This document shows, in pieces, positions 36,001 to 47,865 of a DNA stretch of 64,000 nucleotides. Within the stretch, counting starts at the first letter, position 1; every line of letters starts with the position of its first letter. The DNA comes from Euryodendron excelsum (taxonomy: Eukaryota; Streptophyta; Magnoliopsida; Ericales; Pentaphylacaceae), in the NCBI GenBank assembly GCA_033060915.1, contig CM065386.1:8383501-8447500 (forward strand). The letters are read 5' to 3'. Below the pieces are notes generated by a model. The model was not told the DNA's origin. It saw nothing but the letters and a program-made list of their open reading frames with translations, and made no database searches. Position numbers and translations under genes: made by a program.

Positions 36001-38204
36001 TTTAGGGATGTAAATTTGGCCTAAGGCCCATGGGCTGCCGGAGCCTTGCCTAAGCCCAACCTTCCTACAGGTGTCACACTCCTAACCTAATTAGACATCA
36101 TTAATGTCACATTAGGCAGAACGTGATCACACAGGCCACCGTGCCTACAAACGACACCTTACTATACACTAAACGATAAATCACAAATTGACTGAACAAA
36201 TATATACCAGAACTATGCATCCATACCATACGGTATAGTAAAAGTAAACCATAGGTTATTTACAAAGTCGTGACATAAAGCATTATATAAAATCAAGTCC
36301 CAATGTCTTATACAAAACACAACAAGAAACAGAAGTAAAGTAACAAAAGCTCGCCCTCAAGACTCGATACTCCTGACGCTAACATGGACGCTACCGCGAC
36401 GAAGACCAAAACTATAGTGAACCGAACTCCATCCTTAGCTCACTTGTCAAAAAGGTCTGTGTGGGAATGAGTTAAAAGTCAACGTGCTTACGGTAGATAA
36501 TCAAATTCATAAAAAAATGATAACAAACACCTACAATGCACATCCAGCTATAAATGATCACATCCAGGTATAAATGATCAATGTATGTATATGTCATGAA
36601 TGACTCAATGCAATGAATGTATCATCCACATGTGCGTGCAAGTTTAGATAATGTTGGCCCAATGAGTGATGGCTCATTATCAAGGATACCACACATCGAC
36701 ACCCTTTTAGATCAACCCCACATCGGTTAATCTTTATATTAGCCCCACATCGGCAAAACCTTCCTCCATTAAATGCATTGGCATCCGATATCAATGGTAT
36801 GCAGTACTACGTCATATACAACCTTATTAATTTTACGTTATAGATAATCATGTAGCAATTCAATGTGAACAAGACTATCTATTTTCCTACAATCAACACC
36901 AATGTTCATAACAATATATTTACTTCTATATAAATAAGATTATCTCAATTCTCACCTATCACTGTATACACACACCACAACAAAGATCACTCATTGGATG
37001 TCGTTGAAGAATCTTGCCCTCATTTAGCTTCTATCACCACAACCGTGTTAGTTAAGGAACTTCAATATATAATTTTGCTATAATACTTGAATATAGTGCA
37101 TACACCTCTAAACAAATCATAGAACTGACATGATGTTGTAGAAATGTCATATGATAACCTCAATTAAGCTCCGAATGTAATGCAATCGTTGCAAAGTACC
37201 AAAATCCACCAAGTCTTTTAATTTGTCAAAACTGACGTAGGCCTCATAAAATGGACATAACTTTGTATAATTATACCAAACAATTCCAAAACTTGGAGAA
37301 TACAAAATAGACATCTCACAGAGTGTCCCTACCAAATTTCACATTTATTGAACAATCCTAAGTATTTATTTAGTATTTTATAAGACAGGGTAGTGCAGCA
37401 GAAATAAAAATTCAATAACAAATGGTCTATCTTAGACATCTCATAGAGTATCTCTCTCATTTTTGTGCTACTGCAACCACCATCACCTATGTCACAAAGT
37501 GACATTACTAAAGCTCACCGACGGTCCGACACTACCCAGTTAGTCTTTGGCAAAAGGTAGTTCTAAATGACATTCTAACCCCATTTGCTTTGTGGAAAAA
37601 TTAAGAAAAAGTTATTTTGGTCAATGGTCAATAGGCACAAAAAAAAAAAACATATTTACTTTTCCAATCAAAATAACAATTCTTGCTTATTTGAAAGTGA
37701 AAATAAAGATGAAAAAGAAAATGGATCGAGAGAGAGAGAGAGAGAGAGACTGTCATGGAAACTTTGTAACTTCGTTTTCCACTTTTGATTTGGGCAGGAA
37801 TTGCTGATGTGATTGGGTCCTGAATTTACCTCGTGCAACTATTTCCTTCAGGCATGATTACCTTTAACAAGGAACCGAAATGTATGCATATATCATGTAT
37901 TTGAAAGAGAACAAACTGCTGACGAGAAAACATTCAAAGAAGTAATGGAAATAGAATACCCAATGTTTACCTTGTTCTAGATAGAAACAGTTGTTCTCGT
38001 TTTCTCAACATGAGGATCTAAGAGAACCATTTTATTAGTTAAAACATTCATATAAAACAAACACACACATGGAGAGAGAGGGGGAGTTATAATTATCTTC
38101 AAATTTTCTCGTGGCCAGAACTGAATGCAGGGAAATATGAGAGAGTAGAAGGATGAGGAGAAAAGAAGGGAAATTCATAGCTTTGTTTCGTGAAGAAGAG
38201 AAAC
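36001..38204. other. Unassigned spacer, probably old transposon sequence
   Basis: No coding frame of note. GGTGTCACACTCCTAACC (about 36070), ACTCGATACTCCTGACGC, and ATCAACCCCACATCGGTTAATC with GCCCCACATCGGCAAA (36710-36760) read like transposon spacer, but ends and class could not be fixed. A short GA run is at 37728-37750. The right edge is the TTA target duplication of the CACTA element. Confidence 0.3.
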
Positions 38205-39219
38205 TTACACTACAACAAAAATTAGTTTTAGTGACAAGTTAGACCGTCTCTAAAAGTGGCACTAGTCGTCATAAAATGTTTTTGTTGCAAAGTTAAAGTC
38301 GTCACGTTGCTAAAACTTCGTCGTAACAAGTTTTTACGATCATATTCAAAACTCATTGTTAAACGTTATACATTTATGACGATTTGTAAACTCATCACAA
38401 GCTATTAAACAACTGCGACGAAAAATCTCGTCATTAAAAGACATAAGAGTTGTCACAAAAGACCCACAATCGTCACAAAAATCCCAACCGTAATAGCTTT
38501 TAGTGATGATTTTTTACTGCTTTTATTAAAGAATTTTCTTGTTGCTGGTTCCTTTAGTTTGGGTCCCTTTTATGACAAAAACAAATTCGTCACTAAAAGT
38601 GCTCCCCAAGGTACTGTTCCAGTTTTAATTTTTGGTTTTCAAATTTTCATTCAATTAATGAGAACCTGCTATGATTCATTCAAAAGAAAATTTTAAAATG
38701 AGATTCTCAAAATCTAAAAGCTGCAATGAATTTCAAAACATACAATTCATTACCATTCAATTAATTCCCAAAACATTAATCCAAAACATCAATACAAAGG
38801 CAACGTCATGACAAATCTCCCAAAAGTCTTTGTAAGATCCTGTGTAAGCTTGCCCATTACAACATTCATTGCTTCCTATACAATCCAAAGTGGTGTGTTT
38901 GATTGTTCTATTCACCAGTAGCTATCTTCCTTCCTCTTGGTGCTCATGCTCACCATATCTACATTCAAGTAAAGAATTAGTAGAAAAAAATGGATGAAAA
39001 AGAAATGCCAACTAAAGTATCCTAAACAGAACACCACCTGAAACATTTCATTATATCAAAGTGTATGATCCTGAACATAAACCCCCTTCCTAAACAACAC
39101 CAGAAGGATCCTCAATCTATGGTTGAAAAACTCCTCTAATGATATTATGCTATCATTAAATTTTCCTTCCTCTAGACTAAATTAAAGGAGCATGGTTGAG
39201 AAGACAATGTGTGCAGTTC

Positions 39220-40924
39220 TTACCATAATAAAGAAGGAACTGGGTGCCCTGTTGAGCCCAAATGAGCCAAAAGCCTCTGAACCATCAACTCCAGAGTAGA
39301 TGTCCTAGACTCCAACTCATCAACCCATCTCTCATCTGCTTCTATCCGCAGCCTAGGCTCTTCACCTTGACCAAGACCAAGAACATAGCCAGGTCTTGTC
39401 CCGAGGACCTTATCAACAATCTGCTCATTAGTTAAAGGTACTTCCCCCTCCAATGTAGGTTGAGACTTTAAAGTATTCATTTCCTCCTAAAATTAGTATA
39501 TTACATGCAAAGAAGTACAAATTATCATTTCCAATATCTATAAAACTTAAGCAATATGATTTGTGTAATGAAAATTTTCAAATTGCTTACAAACATCTCT
39601 CGGGCTCGTGGACATATCCACTCTCCTGTAACACCATTCTTTTGGTGAGTAGGCTCCCAAAATTCTACTCTCGAAGGCTCTTTCCCAGTCTTTTGATGCT
39701 GCACCAAAACACAAAAAAGATGCATATCTTCACTTCAGATTAACACCACATTAACGTTTCATTCAGATTAAAAAGAGACTTATGCAGCATGGAAATTAAA
39801 TGACCATATAGATACAGTAAAAAGGTTGTGGAGATCAAGGGAAGGTAAACATGAAAAATTATATGAATAGAAAAGTTAATAAAGATACCATCTCTTCTCG
39901 ACGTTACATGAATGACTTTGACCTTGAGGTATGTAACAAGGAAAGGTTTGTCCGGTTCCGGGCATTTGTCTCACTAGAAGCCTACATTAAAGGCAGAAAA
40001 ATTCATCAATTTATAGGATAAACCAATGAAACCCTAACTTGCAACTGTTACAGAATAAATGAAAAACCTGGAATGCTTTAGTCTCCCAATGGTCGCAAAG
40101 AACATCCCAACCATTCTGTTTTATGTCACCCGGGGGGGGTTTCGTTGTGCCTCCTCCGGTGTAAGAAACTTCTTGTAGTGCTGGTGTAACCTGTAACGGT
40201 GCCCTAAGTATGCTCGACTAAACATGCTATTGACCTTCTTCCTAAGTTTCTTATTGGAAAAGTCTAATCAAAATTCACTCTGAGAAGCATTTGTTAAACA
40301 CACAGCTAGTTAGTTACTGCAAGTTAAGAGACATTAGTTAGTTAAAAACCCATGTTGATTGCTTAGTTTGATTATCAAAGGGCTTAAATTATTTTTTTCA
40401 CTTACTACTAGTCTCTAGAAAAGGGCTCATTGTCTTTTTCCTTCATGTTTGTCCACTTTGGGACACCAAGTGCTGTCAATTGGCGACATACAACACCAAC
40501 TTCTATAGTAAACTCTTTATGCCCCTTACCCACTGGTTTGAGCTTACTCTCGGGGAAGTTTACTTCAATTTTTCCCTTTTTAACAAGCATCTTCTGAACT
40601 CGTAGTCCTATTGTCACCCCACGTCCTCCCCTAGTCACGGTAGAAGCTACAAAATATATATATATATATATATATAGTAAAGAACAAATATAAATCCACA
40701 CCATTGTTATTATAGGCAACAAATTGACTAGAAGTCTCAGATGGCATAAACACCAATTACGAAAGCATAACTTTAAACTCACTGGCACTACAACTAGTCG
40801 TATCTTGACCAGTAGTCTCAGATGCCCCTCCAACATGTGACACTAGATGTCTGCCTGGAATAGGGTCGGACCGTGTAGTAGATGTGGTCATGGTGTTAAG
40901 GCGTCTTTGTCGTCCTGGTGCCAT
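39220..40924 (-). pseudogene. TNP1/TNPA-like gene of the CACTA element (plant En/Spm transposase-24 type)
   Basis: On the minus strand an ATG at 40922-40924 opens MAPGRQRRLN. Further pieces follow: a segment with GVTIGLRVQKM, INFPE-like VNFPESKLKPVGK and KWTNMK at 40620-40410; NGWDVLCDHWETKAFQ near 40120-40070; HQKTGKEPSRVEFWEPTHQK with GEWICPRAREMF at 39690-39590; and LTNEQIVDKVLGTRPGYV with a leucine-rich end at 39480-39220. This order matches the second gene of plant CACTA elements, which binds the subterminal repeats. Pieces are separated by introns or shifts that I could not resolve exactly, and frameshifts near 40740 suggest decay. A (TA)n run interrupts it at 40655-40676. Confidence 0.65.
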
Positions 40925-41320
40925 AATCTACAAACTTCTCACAAAGACAAGTAAACATCCAGAATTAAAATGAACAAATGACACTTAGAATAAGTACCCT
41001 GCATAATATGAAGGTCAACGAGATTAGCTGAAATGGATTGGAAAGACAACTAGTGATTCTCACTTAAATGCCAATTCATATGTTGTCAATAACCCAAGAC
41101 CATTAATCTCAAATAGGTTAGAAAAAAAGAAAGAAAATGCAATCATTTCGCAATTACAAATTTTTATCACTGTCAGCAACATATATTAGCACTCAATACA
41201 ACTATAGTTTGGTGTTAAATGTGGGCCTGTAATTTGTAGACAGTAATGATTGTAATGTTCTAACAAACATGTGAAGAATTCATAATAAGTACCTTGCACA
41301 AAGAAAATATGAATTATCAG

Positions 41321-44300
41321 CTACGTCATATTGGCCATATCACTATCATCATCAACAACATTAGTTGGTAAAACTTCTTCCTCGTCATCACAATAATTGA
41401 TCATTGTATCAGCTTCTTCATCACTTCTATCATCAATTAAATCAGTTTCCCCATGAAACCCCTTGCTTGCAAGAATGACATCAGCATCAACACAGTCTGG
41501 TATCACGTCATTCCTATTCAATGAATCCAATTCCCAGTCATCAATTTGGAAAATCCCATCAATTTTTTTGTCTCATGTTGCTGAAATGCCTCATCATCAC
41601 CAATTGTGCCTTCATCATTGGCCATTGCAACATAATACAAGTTTCTAGGTTGTATTCTCTGCACAACTCTATAATCATTTTCTAATATAGTGTCATTGAC
41701 ATCAAAAAACTTCTTGTGCTTGGGACATGAGAACAAATGGATCATCCGTGTACCATTTATGAGAGACATTAATGCTAGTGAAATGGCCATCCTTTCTTAT
41801 CCCTATCTTCTTCTTCTTCACATTGATGTCCCACCAATCACATTTGAATATAATAACCTGATTCCCTCCACTGTTGCTTAACTCAATAATGTTCTTTAGG
41901 ACACCATAAAAATCAATATCTTCTGATTGATGTTCCCCTTTCACAACAATTCCATTATTTTGAGTACTAAGACATTCGTCGTGACCTTTAGTATGAAACC
42001 GAATCCCATTAACAATACAGCCAGAATATCAAGTCACTCGCTTATTAGGACCACAAGCTAATGCATACAGTTCAATAATAGCTTCAGGCGAATTTTGGAT
42101 GCGCAAATTTTTCATCTAAGAACAAATGTGAAAATTGGATGAGAACATGAGAAACTTAATTATGATATTAATTAAACATATGAAAATACATACTAGTTCT
42201 TCAAACCATTTGATGAATTGGTCCTCGTGCCTCTGTTGTACATTAGTGGAGCTTTGCCTCTCAATCTCTTCTTGGTGAGCCATATAAACATAGTGCACAT
42301 AATTGTAGTTTGAATGGAATAATCCATAGAAAGCCTATTACCATTGAATCTCAAAAATATGTACACTTACTATAAATAGCTCTCTAGTTCGCTGTAATTA
42401 TTTAGTACATACCACCAAACCTTATCGTCATCCATATCCTGCATCACATCAATGTCAGGAGCTCCTGGCCTAGCAATCTGTGAGAAAACAGACAATCTTC
42501 TGCTTTGCTGGCCTTGGCCTCCATCATAATTGCACTCTTCTCGATTGAATCTCGTTTCAACCCCTTGAAGGTACATGGAACAGAATGTAAGACATTCATT
42601 ATCAATGTACGCTTCTGCAATTGAACCTTCTGAACGTGCTTTATTCCGTACATAATATTTAAGTTTACGTAGATACCTATTGACATTTTAAAGCAATAAT
42701 TTATATAAGAACAATATAACCCTTGGAAGTAAATATATTGTAAATGGATGCCTCACCTTTTAATTCCATACATCCATCGGTAATGTACTAGTCCACCAAG
42801 TTTTGCTTTAGATGGTAGGTGAATTGCTAAGTGGACCATAACATCAAAGAATGCTGGTAGGAATATCATCTCCAACTTGCAAAGTATTAAAACAATGTCC
42901 TTTTGCGATCGTTGTAGTGCTTCTAACTCTAAGGTATTATAACATAAATCCTTAAAGAAATTGCTCAATTCAATTAATGCCAAACAAACATCTTTTCGCA
43001 AGCATCCACGTATTACAATGGGAAGTAGCCATTGCAAGAAAACATGACAATCATGACTTTTCATTCCCGATATCTTACCATCTTTGATGTTGACACATCG
43101 CGAGATGTTTGATGCATACCCATCTGGAAACTTAACAGATTTCAGTCATTCATATAATCTCTTCCTTTCAATAGATGACAATGTATAGTATGCAGGTGGG
43201 ATTACAAATTTATCACCATTTCGCTATAGATGTTATTCTTCCCTTATGCCTAATAACTCCAAATCCATGCGAGTTTTCACAGTGTTCTTTGTTTTTCCCT
43301 CTATGTTCATTAATGTTCCCAACACATTTTCGCACATATTTTTCTCAATGTGCATAACGTCCAAATTGTGCTGTAACTTAAGTGTATGCCAATAAGGCAA
43401 TTCAAAAAAATATACTCTTCTTTGTCCAATTCAACTCCTTTTCAGTGCGCTTTCTCTTTTTCTTATTCGACGACTTGCCAGGTATCACACTATGAATTGA
43501 CTCTAGTTGTCTCAACACATCATCCTCAGACACCTTCTTGGGTTTCGGTCTAAGTTCATGCTTACCATCAAATTTAACACTTTTTCTCCATGGATGATTC
43601 GATTGCAAGAAACAATGATGACCTATATAACATTGTTTATGACCATTCTTTAATGATAAAGAACACGTCTCTTCGTTACAAGTTGGGCATGCCAATTTTC
43701 CTTTGGTGCTCCACCCAGACAATATAACATAAGCAGGGAAATCACTTATAGTCCACACAACTGTAGCATGTAACTGAAATCTCTCCCCAGTATAGGTATC
43801 ATATGTCTCCACACCATCTTTCATAGCTCCTTTAACTCATCTATCAATGGTCGGAGATAAACATCAATGTCATTTCCAAGTGAAGTCGGTCTAGGTATTA
43901 ATAAGGACATTGTGAAGAATGGATCTTTCATACACTTCCAAAGTGGCAAATTGTAAGGCATGAGTATGACTAGCCACACACTTTAAGAGTTGTTCATGTT
44001 ACCAAATGGATTGAATCCATCACTTGCTAAACCATGCCGGACATTACGAGAATCACAAGCAAACCACTCATGCTTAGTATCAAATTCTTGCCATGCCTCG
44101 ATGTCAGCCGGATGCCTAATTACATTTCCCTCCTCAATGCACTTCTCTTTATGCCACCTCATATCCACAGACATCTGCTTTGACATAAATAACCTCTGGA
44201 GTCTAGGTTTGAGAGGAAAGTACCGTAATATCTTTTGAGGAACTTTTTACCCTTACTTGGTTGAAATTTCCATCTAGACGCTCGACAAGTCGGATTAGGA

Positions 44301-45013
44301 TAGTGTTCAGAATGTTCATATTCCTTCCAAAATAGTACACAATCATTTGGACATGCATGTATGGTAATATACCCAAGGCCTAAATCACACATCACAGTTT
44401 TAGCCTCACGATAGGACTTGGGCAGTGTCTCACCAACAAGAAGTGCACCCTTTAATAGCTCCACCAACATATTAAATGATTTGTTACTCCATTGATTAAT
44501 TGTCTTCAGATGAAGTAACTTCACAAGAAATGACAACTTTGAGTACTTCTGACAACCCGGATATAATTCATATTGTGCATCTCTTAACAATCTAGCAAAT
44601 TTATCAGCTTCTCCTTCTAATATATAAGGATCATGGCTAGTAGAAGCCTCTCCAACACAAGCATCAATGATTGCTCCCCCTTGTAAATCTTTCAATATTC
44701 CTTGTATATCATCGTAATATTCCTCTAAATCGTCATCGACACCATAATCATCTTCATCATCGTCATCATCATTTAGTACAAAAGGTTCACCATGGTATGT
44801 CCACCGAGTATAAGTTTCAAGTATCCCATTTTTATATAAATGATCTTCAATAATGTCAATAGTCCTGTAGTACACATTGTAGCATCTTCTACATGGACAC
44901 CGTACCCTATTGCTTCGGTCCACATGATTACTTGCACTATTCATGAGCCCTTTTACACCATTATGATATGTATCACATCATCTTTCCGTAAGTCATTGCC
45001 AGCTGCGATCCAT
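41321..45013 (-). pseudogene. TNP2-like CACTA transposase, degenerate
   Basis: The ancestral start is probably the ATG at 45011-45013 (MDRSW). Two in-frame TGA codons follow, after which the frame runs open from 44944. Domains in order: the transposase-associated N-terminal domain (CPCRRCYNVYY ... EDHLYKNG ... YTRWTYHGE), an acidic Asp-rich linker, the Tnp2 transposase core (KLLHLKTINQWSNKSF, LPKSYREAK, IHACPNDCVLFWKEYE, 44560-43400) with CPTCNEETCS-type cysteines, a DUF4218-like part (about 43060-42570; KSHDCHVFLQWLLPI), and a DUF4216-like part (about 42030-41700; FKCDWWDIN). Stops and shifts near 43980, 43140 and elsewhere break it. In an active element this protein would cut the CACTA ends. 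Family assignment is strong; activity is excluded. Confidence 0.85.
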
Positions 45014-47281
45014 ATTGCCTTCCCTACCACAAGTTCAACAAAAAAATTGCTCTTCAACAGTTCACCAAATTTGACTGTTTGGTTACAGATTTTTAGTTTT
45101 GTTCTTTGGAATTCGAGCATAAAACATATTGATTTTAAAAACTGTTTACACCAAGACCATGTTTGGTAAACTTATTCCGAAATCTATTTTTATGGAAGTT
45201 TTTTTTTAAAACAATTCAGTTTCAAGAACCATACAAAAAAAAAAAAAAAAGTTCATTAAAGGGGAGTAATAAGTGATTAGTGACTGGCTGGCACGTATTT
45301 GAATTATGGTTGAAAGGAAAATTTCTTAGTCCTAGACCACGTTGGCCCACCCAGGCCCCATGGGTGGACCCATGTTTAAGGTCCAGATGGTGGACTACAC
45401 AGTGATTGGGGTTACTACACAGTGATTGGGGTTAGTCGTAGAGACCCAAACTCAAGTCACGGACTTGTGAGTTGTGTGTGACTACCAGATCTTAAGGTGC
45501 GTTTGATTAAGTTTTTCTTTTTCTTTTTTTTGACTTTTTGGCCTTTTTTAAGTTAAAAAGCTTAGAATCATTTGGTACACTAGCTTTTATCTTTTTACTT
45601 TTTTGACTTTTTAAAGCTAAAACAGGTAAAAAAAAAAAAAAAAAGCTAAAAGCTAAAAGCTTCTTTTTTTTTTTTTTTTTTGCTTTTTTCATTCTAGGTT
45701 TTTTTTAACCCAACTTTTTGACAAAAAAAATACCAAACAGAGCCTTACTACCCGAGTGACATCTTCATTATTACATTAATTTGATGGGCCCTTTCACATA
45801 ACTAAGTAAGGTAGCACGTGAAACAGATGGTACTGTTAGGTGACTTGTGACTGCACATTTACAGGATATTATTAATTTTGGTTGGCTTGTGCTTGGAAGG
45901 TAATGGCTTTTTTCAAAAAAAAATTTAAAGAGTTGTTTTTGTTAAAAATTAACTAAAAGACAAACTTAGCTAAAAACAATAAAAATAGCTCTTTAAAAAA
46001 AGTCCAAAAGTCATATCAAAGAGAAATTCAAACATTAAATTATTTTATTTTATTTTTTAGTTTATAAAAATTTAGGAGAGATAAAGCTATCTCATTTTAA
46101 AATTAGAATATGTCACCAGTCTTAATAAAAATTTACAGTGCTACTTAGAGATTGTCTACTTAAAAAAAAAAACTGTTTTAATGACCACAACTACCAGATA
46201 CTTGAGGAATACTGAAATTGGACTAGCTGACATTGAAAGCCCTATATCAGAAGATACGTGGAATATTAAACTTTCAAAATGTCATTTTTCTTTGACATAT
46301 TGACTTAGCTGCTTTGACAACGATACGTAATGACCACATTTAGGACCCAATCCACTAAACTGAGCTGTCTTAGAAGGGGAACAGATCATGACCTAAAACA
46401 AGGGGACAAAGTTAAACAAAGTTATGAATAGTACTTGGGACCTAGTAGTGGTTGAAGTAAAGTATTAGTTTTAGATGTCCTATATATTCTATTTTTTTAA
46501 CTTGATGTTTGAATATATAAATATATATAGTTAAATTATCATCAAGGAAAACATTTACACCACATATGTGGTCCGCGCCAAAGATAACTGAAATGGTCAT
46601 TAAAAGCATTAAATAGTTTAATTATCATCAAGGAAAACATTTACACCACATATGTATACACACACACAGTTTGGATTAAGCATTTTATCAAATGGGTTAG
46701 CTACAATACACACACACACGTGTATATATATATATATATATTTAGAAATAGGTAAAACACATAGAGGTCAGCCATTGGACTAAGCATTAGATTAAGCATA
46801 TCAAACAGGTTAGCCACATTATATATATGAATATATAGAACACACTTACACACAAAGAGGAAGGCCAATATAATCATATCTATGAACCAGTATAACAATG
46901 AACAATGAATAAAGGAAAACAAACCTCAAAGACGTGAGAAGAGATAGAGCAAACCTCAGTGAGCTTCGATACAGCAGATGTGGATCTTCAATGAAAAATG
47001 AAAAAAGTTTGGTTGAGAGAGATAACACATAAGAAATGAGTATTAGCTTATCGATACAAATGCATGTGCGACCATATGTCTCCCTATGAACACATTTCGG
47101 GTTTTTGACACATAAATCAAAATTTAGAGCATAGAGGAAACGAGTATAGAGTTAGGGTTTTCTTGCCCTGGAAAAGTGAGAAGAAGAATCAATTAAAAAA
47201 ATGCAGAGCAATCTATAGTGATATTGAGAATGTCACAAATCGAAAATGAGACTGAGTGAGAAGAGTGAGAGCTTACCTGAC

Positions 47282-47329
<48 letters not shown>

Positions 47330-47423
47330 GTATAGAGAAGATAGTAATACGGGTAAAGTGTATATACCAAAATTAGGTTATAACCTCTTACGATGGTTAC
47401 AATCTCATCGTGGATATAAAGAA
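45014..47423. other. 5' noncoding part of the CACTA element
   Basis: No gene. It contains a 21-base tandem duplication (TACACAGTGATTGGGGTTA, about 45396-45436), the MITE at 45493-45747, a 38-base segment ATTATCATCAAGG ... CACATATGT present twice 86 bases apart (46535 and 46621), (CA)n and (TA)n runs near 46660-46740, and a (GA)n run at 47286-47327. Confidence 0.5.
45493..45747. mobile_element. MITE with hAT-type ends and long A/T-tract arms
   Basis: TAAGGTGCGTTTGATTA (45493-45509) and TACCAAACAGAGCCTTA (45731-45747) form an imperfect inverted repeat of the kind ending many plant hAT-derived MITEs. The interior is a near-perfect inverted repeat of TTTTT-rich arms with AGCTAAAAGC words, able to fold into a long hairpin. 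A clear 8-bp target duplication was not found. Confidence 0.55.
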
Positions 47424-47428
47424 TAAGA

Positions 47429-47812
47429 TGTTATAAAAGTAAAGAATATAAGACGAAGAAAATAAATCAATACAAAGTGTATATCGTGAATAGTTCTTCA
47501 TGAACTATCAAATATTTATCATATTTATTCTTCTGGAATATTTAGGGTTGATCTTCTGAACCACCCAAAACTTTATTGCTAATACAAAATAATAATACTA
47601 CATGATATTTACAACTTACCTAGACTACTCTTTCTTTTCTTTCCTCTCTCTGTTCTTCCTCTCCCTAATTTCTCTCTTTCTTTTTCTTTCTCTGCTTATA
47701 GGCTCTCTAAGCCTCTCTATTTATAGATATGAAGAGGGAGAGAGAGAGTAAGGGGGGAGGGGGGCCGCGGAAGGGATGGCGGCTATAAGCCGCCGTCATC
47801 CCATACGTCACA
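47429..47812 (-). repeat. 3' LTR of the Copia element
   Basis: 384 bases, TG..CA ends, matched by 53158-53540. It contains a TATTTATAGATATGAAG stretch and GGGATGGCGGCTATAAGCCG, the latter giving TATAA-like sequence on either strand. Confidence 0.93.
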
Positions 47813-47865
47813 CTCCCTCTGAGATGACCTCTTGGGTATGTTAAAACTGTTTCATTAAAACCTTG

